Assembly (NCBI GenBank): GCA_051294375.1 | Contig: CM119264.1 | Location: forward strand, 12,092,263-12,156,262 | Length of the DNA stretch: 64,000 nucleotides | DNA from: Paraspadella gotoi | Lineage: Eukaryota; Chaetognatha | Direction of reading: 5' to 3' | Part shown: piece after piece, positions 29,357-39,277 of the stretch | Layout: each line of letters begins with the position of its first letter | Position numbering within the stretch: the stretch's first letter is position 1 | Made by a program: the position numbers and the translations under genes | Notes under the pieces: generated by a model | What the model saw: only the letters and a program-made list of their open reading frames with translations | The model's database searches: none | Told to the model about the DNA's origin: nothing

Positions 29357-30609
29357 ATAAGAAATAAATATTAAATAAGCATATTATAATAAATTAAAAA
29401 TTAATTGTATTCACATAGATAGAAATAAATTATGGAAGATATTTCTAAATGAAAAATCGCAACCACTGATAATGCTTTTTAACCCTTTGTCTTCTCAATG
29501 ATAGGATATTTGATCGCAACAATGGAAGGCGATGGTTATTTTAGATTCAACTGGCGTTCGAGTTTATCTGAGTCTCGATCCTTATCAATTCTTTTTTTTT
29601 CGATCTCGTTGAAGCAGCTCCGATTTCGTGATTTGGGGACCACCGACGTTACTGTGCTAAAAATTATTTTTGAAAGTTATACGATTAATTTATTACGTGT
29701 AATTTGGTACAAAAAACTACGTGCTATCCGTTGACTCAGTTATTAAGACTAACTTGACCGTAATTTTCTTTTATTTGTTTAATCAGAAAAGTATTTCAAT
29801 ATCAATATTAATCGTCGAAAGTCCCTACGACTAGTCAATAATCGGAAACAAGATTAGTTCCCTCCCCAATCTCGTTCTCATTTCGCCATCTGTGACAAGG
29901 AAAAAAAAATAAGAAAACAAAACAAAAAAAACGTCGTTTTTACTGCCTTCTTTTTTGTTTTTAATTTAACTTCAAATATCGAAAGAAATGTTTTGTATTT
30001 CATTGAAACGATGAAGAGAAACGATACAGTTGTTATATTGCTCCCTCATGTGTAATAATTAAAAATGAAACCATGTACGTATCTTTATATGAAATTGTGA
30101 CTGTACGATTTTTCTCGACATAAATCTGTGGTTTCGAAACAAAAGTACAATTTTAAATTGAGAATTGAAGCTCATACGTTCCGTCTATTACGCTTTACGA
30201 AGGTAGATTAGATTATAGTTAGATTATATTCCATTGAATTTTTCTTGGGGCTAAGTTAGTTTGTAATAAAAAAGACTAACCAAAATATTTCTAATCTGTG
30301 AAAAAATGCAATTACGTACTGCTGTCTATTCATTCTAATTTTTTTGTGAAAAGAAAAGTTAAAAGGGTTTTACTTTTATAATTGGAAAAGAATCGACTCT
30401 AGTTTATGGTTCATCACCGCATCAGTCGGATATTTATAATCGCATTCCCGCATTCACCGAAAAAAAAAATTGGGTTAATCAAGAATGATTACATTTTTCG
30501 GCTGACGAACGACGACCAGGATGAAGTTGCGACGGAAATAATGACATTTCAGGGGCGAATCTGAGACGACTGATCTTTAGAAATGAATCGGCAAAGCCAA
30601 CGTTGAAAG

Positions 30610-30921
30610 TTGAATGGTCTTCTACTGCAAAAATTGATTTCTGTTATATTGATTACTATAAATTTAGTACACATGATGCCGATTGAAACTGATAACTTGC
30701 CAAAATCAGTATCGCAATTAAGGGCTTTACAAGAAGTTAAAGTCGCAGAAAAAAATATACGTATAAATTTCGAGCCTCAACGAAAAAAAATTCAAAATAG
30801 AATAAAAGAAAGGAATAGAATATATCATATAACTAAAATTATCATCCCGTCGCTAGAGAAAGATAATAAACATTCGATGAAAGTTCGACAATATATTCAT
30901 ATCTTTGAAAATCAACCCTGA
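30610..30921 (+). CDS. unrecognised small open frame
   Basis: A frame of about 100 codons without an upstream ATG (first ATG at 30673), lysine- and isoleucine-rich, ending in TGA at 30921. It has a hydrophobic start and a charged, possibly helical body. Codon use is AT-rich, unlike the neighbouring genes. No family is recognised and no clear splice borders were found. It may be chance or a decayed exon. Confidence 0.15.
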   Translation: MNGLLLQKLISVILITINLVHMMPIETDNLPKSVSQLRALQEVKVAEKNIRINFEPQRKKIQNRIKERNRIYHITKIIIPSLEKDNKHSMKVRQYIHIFENQP

Positions 30922-31540
30922 TCAGATTTAAAAAAAAAAAGAAAGAAAGAAAAAAAATCCTCAAAGAACGTTCATGCCGAAATCGGTACCTCGCTTGGAG
31001 CGAGATTATTTCGCCCGAACGAAACTTTAAGAAATGAGACAAAACAAATTTAAAAAAAAAATCGATAAAACTTTTTCGAGTATCACAAGGGCGACATTTT
31101 ATTTTACCTAGTACCTCGTTTATAAATTTCGGGAATAAGCACAAACAAAAAATTGCTAACAAAGGATTTAAAGGGAGAAAAGAAGGCCTGACGAGCTGAG
31201 CTTCTCAATCCTCGTTGGAAGGAAGAATCGAATCAGGAGCTCGAAAAATTTTCAACATGGAATCATTTCTCGGTCGCTTCTCTCTGCAGTGCTGACTAGT
31301 TTTTCCAGTTTTAATCTCGATCAAGTTTTTTTTAACCAGTTCTTTGAATCAATCTTCATGATAACTTATTAACATTCTATTACAAACTAGTAACTTTATT
31401 CATATTTAGATTAAACGGGGAAATGATAATATTGAAAAATATTCTTATTATTTGGCATTATTTCTTCTTTTTTTTTCTATTCAATTCAATAAGTGGAAAG
31501 TATAATGTTCTTAACTTAAATTTTAAAAAATTCACTAGTG

Positions 31541-31544
<4 letters not shown>

Positions 31545-31624
<80 letters not shown>
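31545..31624. repeat. perfect (GA)n tract
   Basis: About 80 bp of uninterrupted GA dinucleotide. Confidence 0.99.
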
Positions 31625-31626
<2 letters not shown>

Positions 31627-32799
31627 TCCTTTAATCCAAATAATAATAATCAGTTAATACTGATTACGGATAAATATAACTTTAACAATTAAAACGGTAA
31701 TTTTATATTGGCCCATGTAATTTTGACATCAGTAGATAACCATGTTCTATAATTTATTTGTTTGAATGCATAATTTATAATTTTTTCTGTTCCTGACTAA
31801 TGTAGCAGATCTTTTTCCTTTTCCGAATTTGTTACTTTGTTCCATGGTGGTCTGAGTTGGCTTTTGAAGAAACTCTATAAATTTAGAATAAATGTATAAC
31901 TAAAAGATTATAACATTAAGTTCTTCATTCGTCTCGTAATTTTGACTGACCAAGTGTCTCAATGTTGCTTGACTAGACCGAAAAAATTAATCTTTTTCCC
32001 GTTTAATATGAATTCGCGCAAATCCTGTTTTAAACATTCGCCCTACGAATCAATGAACAATTTTTTTCCTTCAGTTTTCAAAATCGTCTTTCAAAAATCA
32101 AGAACTCAATTTTTTTTAAAATTTCAATTTTCATATCGCGAAAATTTCGATAATCAGATTGAAACTTATTTACAAACGTACTTTTAGTTTTTAAAATTTG
32201 TCAAAAAATATGCTAATGAACTAATCTGAGAAACCTTTTTTTAAAATAAACTTTGGTATTTTCCTTTTGAAGGAGGCGACGAGATTCAACTCTGCTTTTC
32301 CCCGGAGATTGTCGTCAGAGACCAGACGCTCGTCGAAGCCTCGATCGTGTCATCTCTGAGATAGTCGCGCGGTTGGCCCCAGAGCGGACTCTCAAATACC
32401 ATTACCAGACTTTTTCTGCGGAGAAAGAGATACGTTGAAACTTCTTACGAAAAAAAAAGTTGACGAGAATGATATCAAACAATTTTGTGCAATGTAGTAG
32501 TTACTCAGCGAAACTTGTTTACATCGAGGTTTTACAGCATAATCCGTAAGACACAATTCATTCCTGGCGATAATTTCAGGTGAGAAATCTATATTCACGG
32601 GTATCACTTAAAATGGTTTTACGTGCTATGCTACATCTTCAATATAAGTTGTCTTGCAACTAAAGCATTCGTTTTATTTTTTTATTTAATAAGTCCTATT
32701 ACATATCTTTGAGATTTTTTTCTCGGCTTCTACTCTTACTAAGTTCCTTATATCTGGATATAATATTCAATATATTACATTTAACGGGCAAAATATAAA

Positions 32800-32951
32800 A
32801 AAAAGTAGCCAGCACGTTGTCGATTTCGTTCCGGTGATGAAATGACGGTCGTTGTCGGTCGATCTTGTCGTTGTCGTCTAGTCACTAGTATATCCCTCAT
32901 GGATTAATACTTAATGGTTTCATGCGATTTCGTCAATCGATTTCTTTCTGG
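32800..32951 (+). other. probable 5' UTR exon of TMEM165
   Basis: A locally GC-richer stretch ends in the strong donor CTGG|GTAAGTG at 32951/32952. A plausible acceptor (TTTAAAG) at 33142 precedes the TMEM165 start codon by 14 bp. The start of this exon is not defined. Confidence 0.35.
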
Positions 32952-33156
32952 GTAAGTGATGCTCATTGCTATTCAATAATAATTACAAAAATAATATATT
33001 TGTAATTGATGTACCAGATAAAATTTTCAATCTTAAAATGTGCAATGTGCCATCATCGAGGTGGTTTGTCCTAAACTAAATCAAATTTTTATTAACATCT
33101 GTTTAGTTCATGATTTAAAAACTATTATTTTTTTATTTAAAGATACCTCCGACACG

Positions 33157-36100
33157 ATGGCATCGAACATTAATAATTCATTAAATTACGCCTCGACGTC
33201 CTATGTCTTTCAAGGTACTTTTTAAAAGCGCTTTAAACATTTTATTATATTATATATTGTAAAATATTTTTTTCACTCCTGAATCCACCTATCAAACTGT
33301 TAAAAATCGTGAAAACTTTCATCATTAATTGCATAATTCCTACTTCTAATTATTAGTGGCATTTTATCCGCTGTCTTTTGTTTCCGGCTTTACATTTCGC
33401 TAACGCTCTACAGATGTCTCATTCGAGTCTTCGACTACCACGAATATGACGATGACGACAGCGACGCCGGAAGGGCGTGGCTTCGTCGCAGGGTTCGTGG
33501 CGTCGATCAGCGTAATCCTTGTCTCGGAACTGGGTGACAAAACCTTTTTTATCGCGGCGCTAATGGCCATGAGAAACGGGAGAATCATGGTTTTTTCGGG
33601 TGAGTTTATGCTCACGGTGCCTCGTTGCAAACAGGGTGGGCTTCAGTAAGTACGTGAATTGGGTAAAAGTTTGAATTAAATATCTTAGGCTTCAATTTGA
33701 AGATGCTCTTTTTTTATAAAAAAAAACAAAAAACAAAAAACAAGGTCTCGTTTTTTTAAATTTCATTTCAATTCATTGTTCATAAATCTTTAACATTTCA
33801 GGCGCACTGGCGGCATTGGCTTCCATGACAATTTTATCTGCATTGGGCGGAAAACTCGTTACGCAAATAATTCCGCGGTAAAAAGATTAGGTTAATTTTA
33901 CTTTCGCCGACCGGGGTTGGGGAGGTTTAGGGTTCAAGGTAGTTTAGGGTTAGGGGTGGTTAGGATTAAGAGGATTTAAGGTTAGAGTAATTAGGTAATA
34001 ATTTTTAAAAAAATTTTTTAACAAAAATAATTTTAAAAAATTTTAAGTAAGTATTTTAAATAATTTTTAAAAATGCCAAAACCCCGGTCAGCAAAAGTAA
34101 AATTTTGCCAAAAAAGTTGCTTATTTATATTTAAAGAACAGAATTAATAATGTTTTTTCTGTTGTCCATCGTTGAGGCGATTTTGGTCAAAAGTCTAGTT
34201 TTAAAAGAGGTAACCGAAGACAGCAGTAACGCAGTAATCTCTACTTCAGGGACTATACGTTTTACATCTCCGCGGCGCTGTTTTTTATATTCGGGATGAA
34301 GATGGTGCACGAGGGCTACATGATGTCGCCCGATGAGGCCAAGGAGGAGATGGAAGAAGCACAACAAGAGATTGCTCAGCATCAGCAGCCTGCTCGCCAG
34401 AATCAACGACAGCAGAATCTCAGAGTGAGAAAAAAACAAAACAAAAGGGACAACAAATGAAAGAAGAATAATAAGAAAGATTAATCAATTTAATGAACGA
34501 ATGAATGTCTTCCGAATTTCCGGTTTCAAATGTATTCTATTCACAGCCAGACGAAACAGACGTCACGGTTAATTTTGTAAACAATAACGACGCCGAGTTG
34601 GCCGACAACATGGGAGGCGATGTGGAATCCGGTTCGGCGGTATCGTCTGCGTCGCGAGTTTCGCCAATCGAGGGCGCCCTTTCCGACGCGACCGCCGGAA
34701 CGCCTACCCCCCAGCCCCCCGCCAAAACGCTCAAGAAACTCCCCCTTGCGAAAGACTGACGAAGGCATTGTGCAATTTTTTCCGGCGACGCGTTCTCTTG
34801 TCTGCGATGGGCGTGTCTCTCTCCAGCGCATTTTTCAGGTTATGTTCGGGAATTGAAAGTTTAAATCAATTATAATCCAGCTAGTTATAATTAAGCTTTC
34901 TTTGATATATTTGTATAATTATAAATTTAATCCCACTGTAAAATTATAAGTTTTTTGTTTTCCAGGCTTTCACGTTGACCTTTGTGGCGGAATGGGCGAC
35001 CGGTCGCAACTTGCAACGATTGCCTTGGCGTCTCGGTTAGTGTGATTTTAACTTCACTTCTTTTTGAAGTCTTTCCCTTACCAAGTTATCAGCTCTTTTT
35101 CTTCGCTTCTATTCCTTAAACTACACGGATTTCAAATGGGGAAAAAAGAAAGTTCTTATAACTCTTAACTAGGTGAATGTGATTAATATTTGTTCATTTC
35201 AATAGTTAAAAAATTTCCTGATGTTTATGTTCCTATATAACAAATACTATAACAACTGGTGCGCGTGCCTTCTAGTTCTAGCAGCTTTTTTTGCAACATT
35301 TCTCCCCTCTTATTTGATAGTTTCATTTTAAAAAAAATTGTCAAAAAAATTGAGCCAAAAAATTTAATTTCTTTATTATACATTAGTATAATGTCTTGGG
35401 AGCATGAAAAAAAATTATCATTTATACATTTCAAGGTTTAGTCAGGCAACAAGCACTTGCCAGTTTTAACTAGAAAAACCATAAAATGAAAATGGCTGTC
35501 ATTGTGGTTGTGAAAAAGCTTTTGACATTCTGATTGCTCAGGCACATACTCCAATGACAATGTCTATATCTGTAAAATGAACCAAAATTTTTTAACATTT
35601 TATTTTTTTTAAAATATATCTAATCACAGAAAAGTCCTTTTCAAATGAAAAAAAATTTGCTTTTTTGAAATTCGACCATGCCATTGTCATTGCATTGCAT
35701 TGATGAGCACATAACTAAGAAAGTAAGCAAGTTGAACTACTGGGAGTTGAAAAATAAAAAAAGTAAACGATTTTTTTACCAGAGTACAAAATCTGAAGTT
35801 GCTATAACAAATTATTTAGCCACAGTCACTGATATTTTCCATTTCACTCCCATTTGAAATCCGTGTAATTACGCGAGCGCTGCTTGAGTTTTAAGAAAAA
35901 CAAAACCTAAACAATATCTCTTGTATCGCTAGAAATTTGGCACAAATAATATAAAAATTATACATTGGCTTTATTGTCCCTGTCTTCGGGCATGCTGGGT
36001 TAAGCCTAAGGCATCTTACAGACTTTTTCTACCAATCTCCAGAGAAGATGTAGGCGGCGTGATAGTGGGCGGAATTCTCGGTCACGCCCTCTGCACCGGA

Positions 36101-36220
36101 AGTGCCGTTATCGGCGGTCGACTACTCGCCTCGAAAATTTCCGTTCGCCACGTGACTCTTTTGGGTGGACTCGTTTTTATCGTTTTCGCCTTCGTCGCCA
36201 TCGGGATGGGCCCGGATTGA
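33157..36220 (+). CDS. TMEM165: TMEM165/GDT1 family cation transporter
   Basis: Seven exons: 33157-33214, 33414-33599, 33802-33877, 34250-34424, 34547-34838, 34966-35035 and 36043-36220. The family holds Golgi membrane Mn/Ca transporters needed for glycosylation, with two E-x-G-D-K/R-T/S motifs. The first (ELGDKT, exon 2) is intact and lies in VSELGDKTFFIAALMAMRNG. Conserved MSPDEAKEEMEE follows in exon 4. The second should read EWGDRSQLATIALASR in exon 6, but GAATGGGCGACC lacks one G. Two more one-base losses are needed to keep the frame (near 34735 and in the T run at 34831-34835). With three bases restored the length would be about 345 residues, close to the family. Exon 7 (GHALCTGSAVIGGRLLASK) is intact to the stop. 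Assembly error is more likely than a pseudogene. Confidence 0.85.
33894..34104. mobile_element. MITE-like element with 25-bp inverted repeats
   Basis: AATTTTACTTTCGCCGACCGGGGTT at 33894-33918 is repeated inverted at 34080-34104 with two mismatches. The 211-bp unit lies in TMEM165 intron 3, starting 17 bp after the exon. Its left half is G-rich with several TTTAGGG and TTAGG words, its right half A/T-only. No coding capacity. Confidence 0.65.
35782..35870. repeat. dispersed 88-bp repeat, copy 2
   Basis: Partner of 23404-23491, inside the last TMEM165 intron. Confidence 0.8.
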
Positions 36221-36263
36221 CGGACAGTGCCGGAGAGAAGGCTGTTCCGATTTCTTTTTTTTC

Positions 36264-36288
36264 NNNNNNNNNNNNNNNNNNNNNNNNN
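36264..36288. other. assembly gap (25 N)
   Basis: Run of 25 N, 43 bp after the TMEM165 stop codon, so the 3' UTR is incomplete. Confidence 0.99.
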
Positions 36289-36830
36289 TGGATGACTGGA
36301 CTTGTGATAATTTTGATTAAACACCTGTTATCAAATGCAGCTCTTTTGGTTTAATCCAAAATGAAATTGAGATTTTCAATCTTGTCTGCATACCGTAGGA
36401 ATGAGCCTAGCGATTTGTTTTTTTGCTCCATTATCTTCCTCGGTTTTCACCTATTATTATCATTTAGTGTTTACTGATGATGAATTATTTCTTAGTTATT
36501 GAATTAATTAGTAAAGAGTTTAATTCCTAAACTAGTTTTTTATTATTTAACAAGCGTTTTTTTTCATGAGCGATGAAAATGGTTAAGATAGTTGCCAGCA
36601 TAAAACGTATATGGAACAAAAAAATTTAAAATTACAAATAGCTTTTGACCTAATGCCTCGGGGTAGCAAAACTTATAATTCCAGAGATGATAATCCGTTC
36701 TAAAATATAAGATTTAATTAAATGTTGAAATCAAATCTATTTAAAGAATAGAATGAAATCGATAGGATACTTCAGCAAGTAATAATATTTGCTTAGTTTA
36801 CAAAGTAGAAGAGTTTTATTTTAATTATCG

Positions 36831-36865
36831 TACATGTTTCGGTTTTGGTTGAAAACCATCATCAA
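36831..36865 (-). ncRNA. degenerate hammerhead-ribozyme motif
   Basis: On the minus strand: TTGATGA (rc of 36859-36865), a stem II GGTTTT/AAAACC, GAAAC (rc of 36836-36840), AT, then GTA. The flanks can pair as stem I (TTATGCG with CGATAA). The first core base is T where the hammerhead needs C (CTGATGA), which should weaken or abolish cleavage. Such motifs are known from Penelope-like retroelements and related repeats. Confidence 0.5.
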
Positions 36866-36916
36866 CGCATAATACTTTCTGAAAATTTTATCTTATTACA
36901 TATTTTATTCATAATA

Positions 36917-37150
36917 TTATGGCAATAGCCGGGTTGCCTGTGATGCCCATGGGGTGGGGCATCTCACTGTTGGCTTTAGGGGCTACTGACCCTCAGTGAC
37001 GCCTCCTGATACTGGCGCTGGTTACCCTCGGACCGTCTCGCTTTGCCAACGCAGAGGGAAGTCGTTAGGACTGTGGAAGTGTGTGGATGGAACGTAACTC
37101 TTGGGATTGGCTGAACGATGGTGGATGTGAGGCGGTGAGAATATACCGCC
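36917..37150 (-). mobile_element. SINE-like copy with the shared body
   Basis: Positions 36917-37015 match the body of the SINE at 19659-19760 (TTATGGCAA, TAGGGGCT, ACCCTCAGTGAC, CGCCTCCTG) at about 75 percent identity. The rest, which should hold the tRNA-like head, is unrelated and has no good A box, so this is a diverged or chimeric member. The minus-strand 3' end points to the degenerate hammerhead 50 bp away. Confidence 0.6.
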
Positions 37151-37299
37151 ACAATATATCAAATAAAATTAAGATATAACTTTGTTTAGACAAGAAACGA
37201 AACGAAAAAAGCTAATTACCTCGAAGTCTAATTTCTTCTTCATGTCGAACCATGTCATTACGCATTAAAATGACTCAAAAAAAAAAAAAAAGACCTTCT

Positions 37300-37938
37300 T
37301 CAATGTTCTGGCACCAACGGCCTGAGAGGTAGCACCACCGAGGGCGAGGGATCAATCTTATCGACGAGATGGCACGAGAACGAGTCCTCGTAATCCGGAG
37401 GCGGCACGTCAACCGGCTCGTATGGTGGTGGAGGCGCTTCGTCGTTCTTTAAAAAGAGTTCTTCGTATGAAGGCGGCGCCAGCACGGCAACCGGGGCCGG
37501 ACAATCATCAATTCGCGAGACTTGAAACGGCTCCCGGTCGCCGGCTCCGTTTCGCGATTGTCCCAAGTAGAAAAAAGCGACGAAGAGAAAGTCAAAGATG
37601 TAGACGGACAAGACAACAACGTTGGGTTTTCCGTCGTCGCCAACGGCGAACGCCGCCAGGGGGCCGAGGACGAAATCGACGACGACGACGAAAAAGACAA
37701 ATGCGCGGCGGAACCGCTGGGTCGACGTCGAAGCGGAGAGTCGGTAGTGAACGAGAAAGAAGGCCCCCGAGGCGAGAAAGACGCCCGAACAAGCGACGAC
37801 GAAGAAGCAAAGAATACGGCGAGCCACGTCCGTCGAGTTTTCCGTTGTCAAGGCGACTATCGCCACGGAGAGCGACGCCAGTCCGAACAAGACGCGAACG
37901 ATACCCATTATTTTGACGAATTTCGGTGGAAATTCCAT
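37300..37938 (-). CDS. four-TM protein with PY-motif tail
   Basis: Single exon of 212 residues. The start chosen is the first ATG (MEFPPKF). Four hydrophobic segments (about residues 7-30, 41-63, 79-100, 106-128) are followed by a cytoplasmic-type tail of about 80 residues with three PY motifs: PPSYEEL, PPPPYEP and PPPDYED. Such motifs bind WW domains of NEDD4-type ubiquitin ligases, so roles in trafficking or ubiquitination are plausible; this is inference. The four-TM layout recalls MARVEL, LAPTM or tetraspan families but no signature assigns it to one. It lies 1.3 kb downstream of CEP135 on the same strand and is convergent with TMEM165. Codon use is GC-rich as in the neighbouring genes. 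Confidence 0.7.
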   Translation of the reverse strand: MEFPPKFVKIMGIVRVLFGLASLSVAIVALTTENSTDVARRILCFFVVACSGVFLASGAFFLVHYRLSASTSTQRFRRAFVFFVVVVDFVLGPLAAFAVGDDGKPNVVVLSVYIFDFLFVAFFYLGQSRNGAGDREPFQVSRIDDCPAPVAVLAPPSYEELFLKNDEAPPPPYEPVDVPPPDYEDSFSCHLVDKIDPSPSVVLPLRPLVPEH

Positions 37939-39277
37939 GACCAAGTCGTAGAGACTAAAAGAGGGACTTTGTTTCGAATAGTTTACTATTTCGAAGTCCT
38001 TACTACGATTTGAGTTGGTTTTTTTTTTTCGAGGTTACTTCGTTTCACTTCATTTGACACAATTTCGACCGGACGAGAAAAACCACTCGATTTGGAAAAG
38101 AACGAGAAAAAATTTTATCGCGATTCGAAGATTGGTTTTTAGTATTTGGAGATAATGTTCCGTATCGCATTCTGGCGTGAACTTCTAAAGAGGAGTTAAT
38201 GGTTATTGGTTTCGTTTTTGAATTTTGCTACCTCCGTTGTCCTTACAGTCTAGGGGTGAATACTTAATTTGAAACAGCGTGAAAAATTATTTCACCGTAT
38301 TCTGAAGAAAGCTGTAAGGAAGTTTAGACCCGAAAAATTCCCCAAAGCCAAAGTCTGTTTCGCCGATGTAAATTGTACGAATTGAATTATATCACTTATG
38401 TCGGATGTTTTTTTCTTCGGTGGTTTAGTCATTGATATTTCGGGAAATGATTTTGGCAAAGATTCTTTGTCTTAGTAAGAAACGGGTCGTAATTGTTTTT
38501 TTCGTTAACGGTTAAAGTTCATATAATACTAGTATATTTAAAAATTGAGGATTGCAACACAAGTCGTAATCAACTCGTAAAAACAAAAATCAGATGACAA
38601 TGGATTTCCCAGAAAAAGTTCTTTCACCGCCTTGTGAAATGAATTATAAGGAATTATAATTTCTTTCGCCGTGAGAGAAAAATGGTTAAAGGTTCCGTCC
38701 TACATAAATGAAGCATTCAAGAACTTAATTCAGTAAAAGAGTTTTTATAACTTGAGATGAACTCTACAGGCGTTCACGAAACTAATTGAAGCACAAAACG
38801 TAGGGGTAAAAAACGGTTTAACGTCTAGCTTTTGATGAATAATTAAAAAAGTAAAATGGAGAGAAACCCTCATCACAAACGGAATATACCAGATGGGAGA
38901 GAAGCTGAAAGAAAGAAAGATGGAAAAAGAGCCAAATACGAAAAAAATTTAAAGGATATAAACCGATGAAACAAAGCAATGAGGATATAATTAATATAAT
39001 ATAAATGTAGCAGATTAATTTGTGAATTGTCTGAAATGAGACCGAGTAACCCAATCTCACTCCAGACAATTCACAAATTAATCTGCTACATAAACAGTGT
39101 AGCCAGAAAAAAAAACAAGATATTAATGCTCGACCGAAATAGTTTCGCTGACTAATGCTGCCAGATTATAATAAGTTAACACATTTTTTAAAAAATAAAT
39201 ACGTGATATATTCTGTAAGTAAAATTTAATCAATAAATCAATAAATTTTGCACATTAGATTCTACGTATTGTCGAAA
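37939..39277. other. intergenic region with a hairpin element
   Basis: Between the four-TM gene and the end of CEP135. No frame is convincing. The notable item is the 29-bp perfect inverted repeat at 39005-39091. Confidence 0.65.
39005..39091. repeat. perfect 29-bp inverted repeat (hairpin)
   Basis: Left arm 39005-39033 (ATGTAGCAGATTAATTTGTG and nine further bases) is exactly reversed and complemented at 39063-39091, around a 29-bp loop in which TGAGA/TCTCA can pair further. It lies 187 bp past the CEP135 stop codon. It may be a small hairpin MITE or a structured 3' element. Confidence 0.9.

Larger units (their letters stand above)
29400..32799. other. AT-rich intergenic region
   Basis: Intergenic between SAMD5-SASH1 and TMEM165. 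Apart from a weak open frame at 30610-30921 and a long (GA)n tract at 31545-31624, nothing recognisable was seen. Confidence 0.6.
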
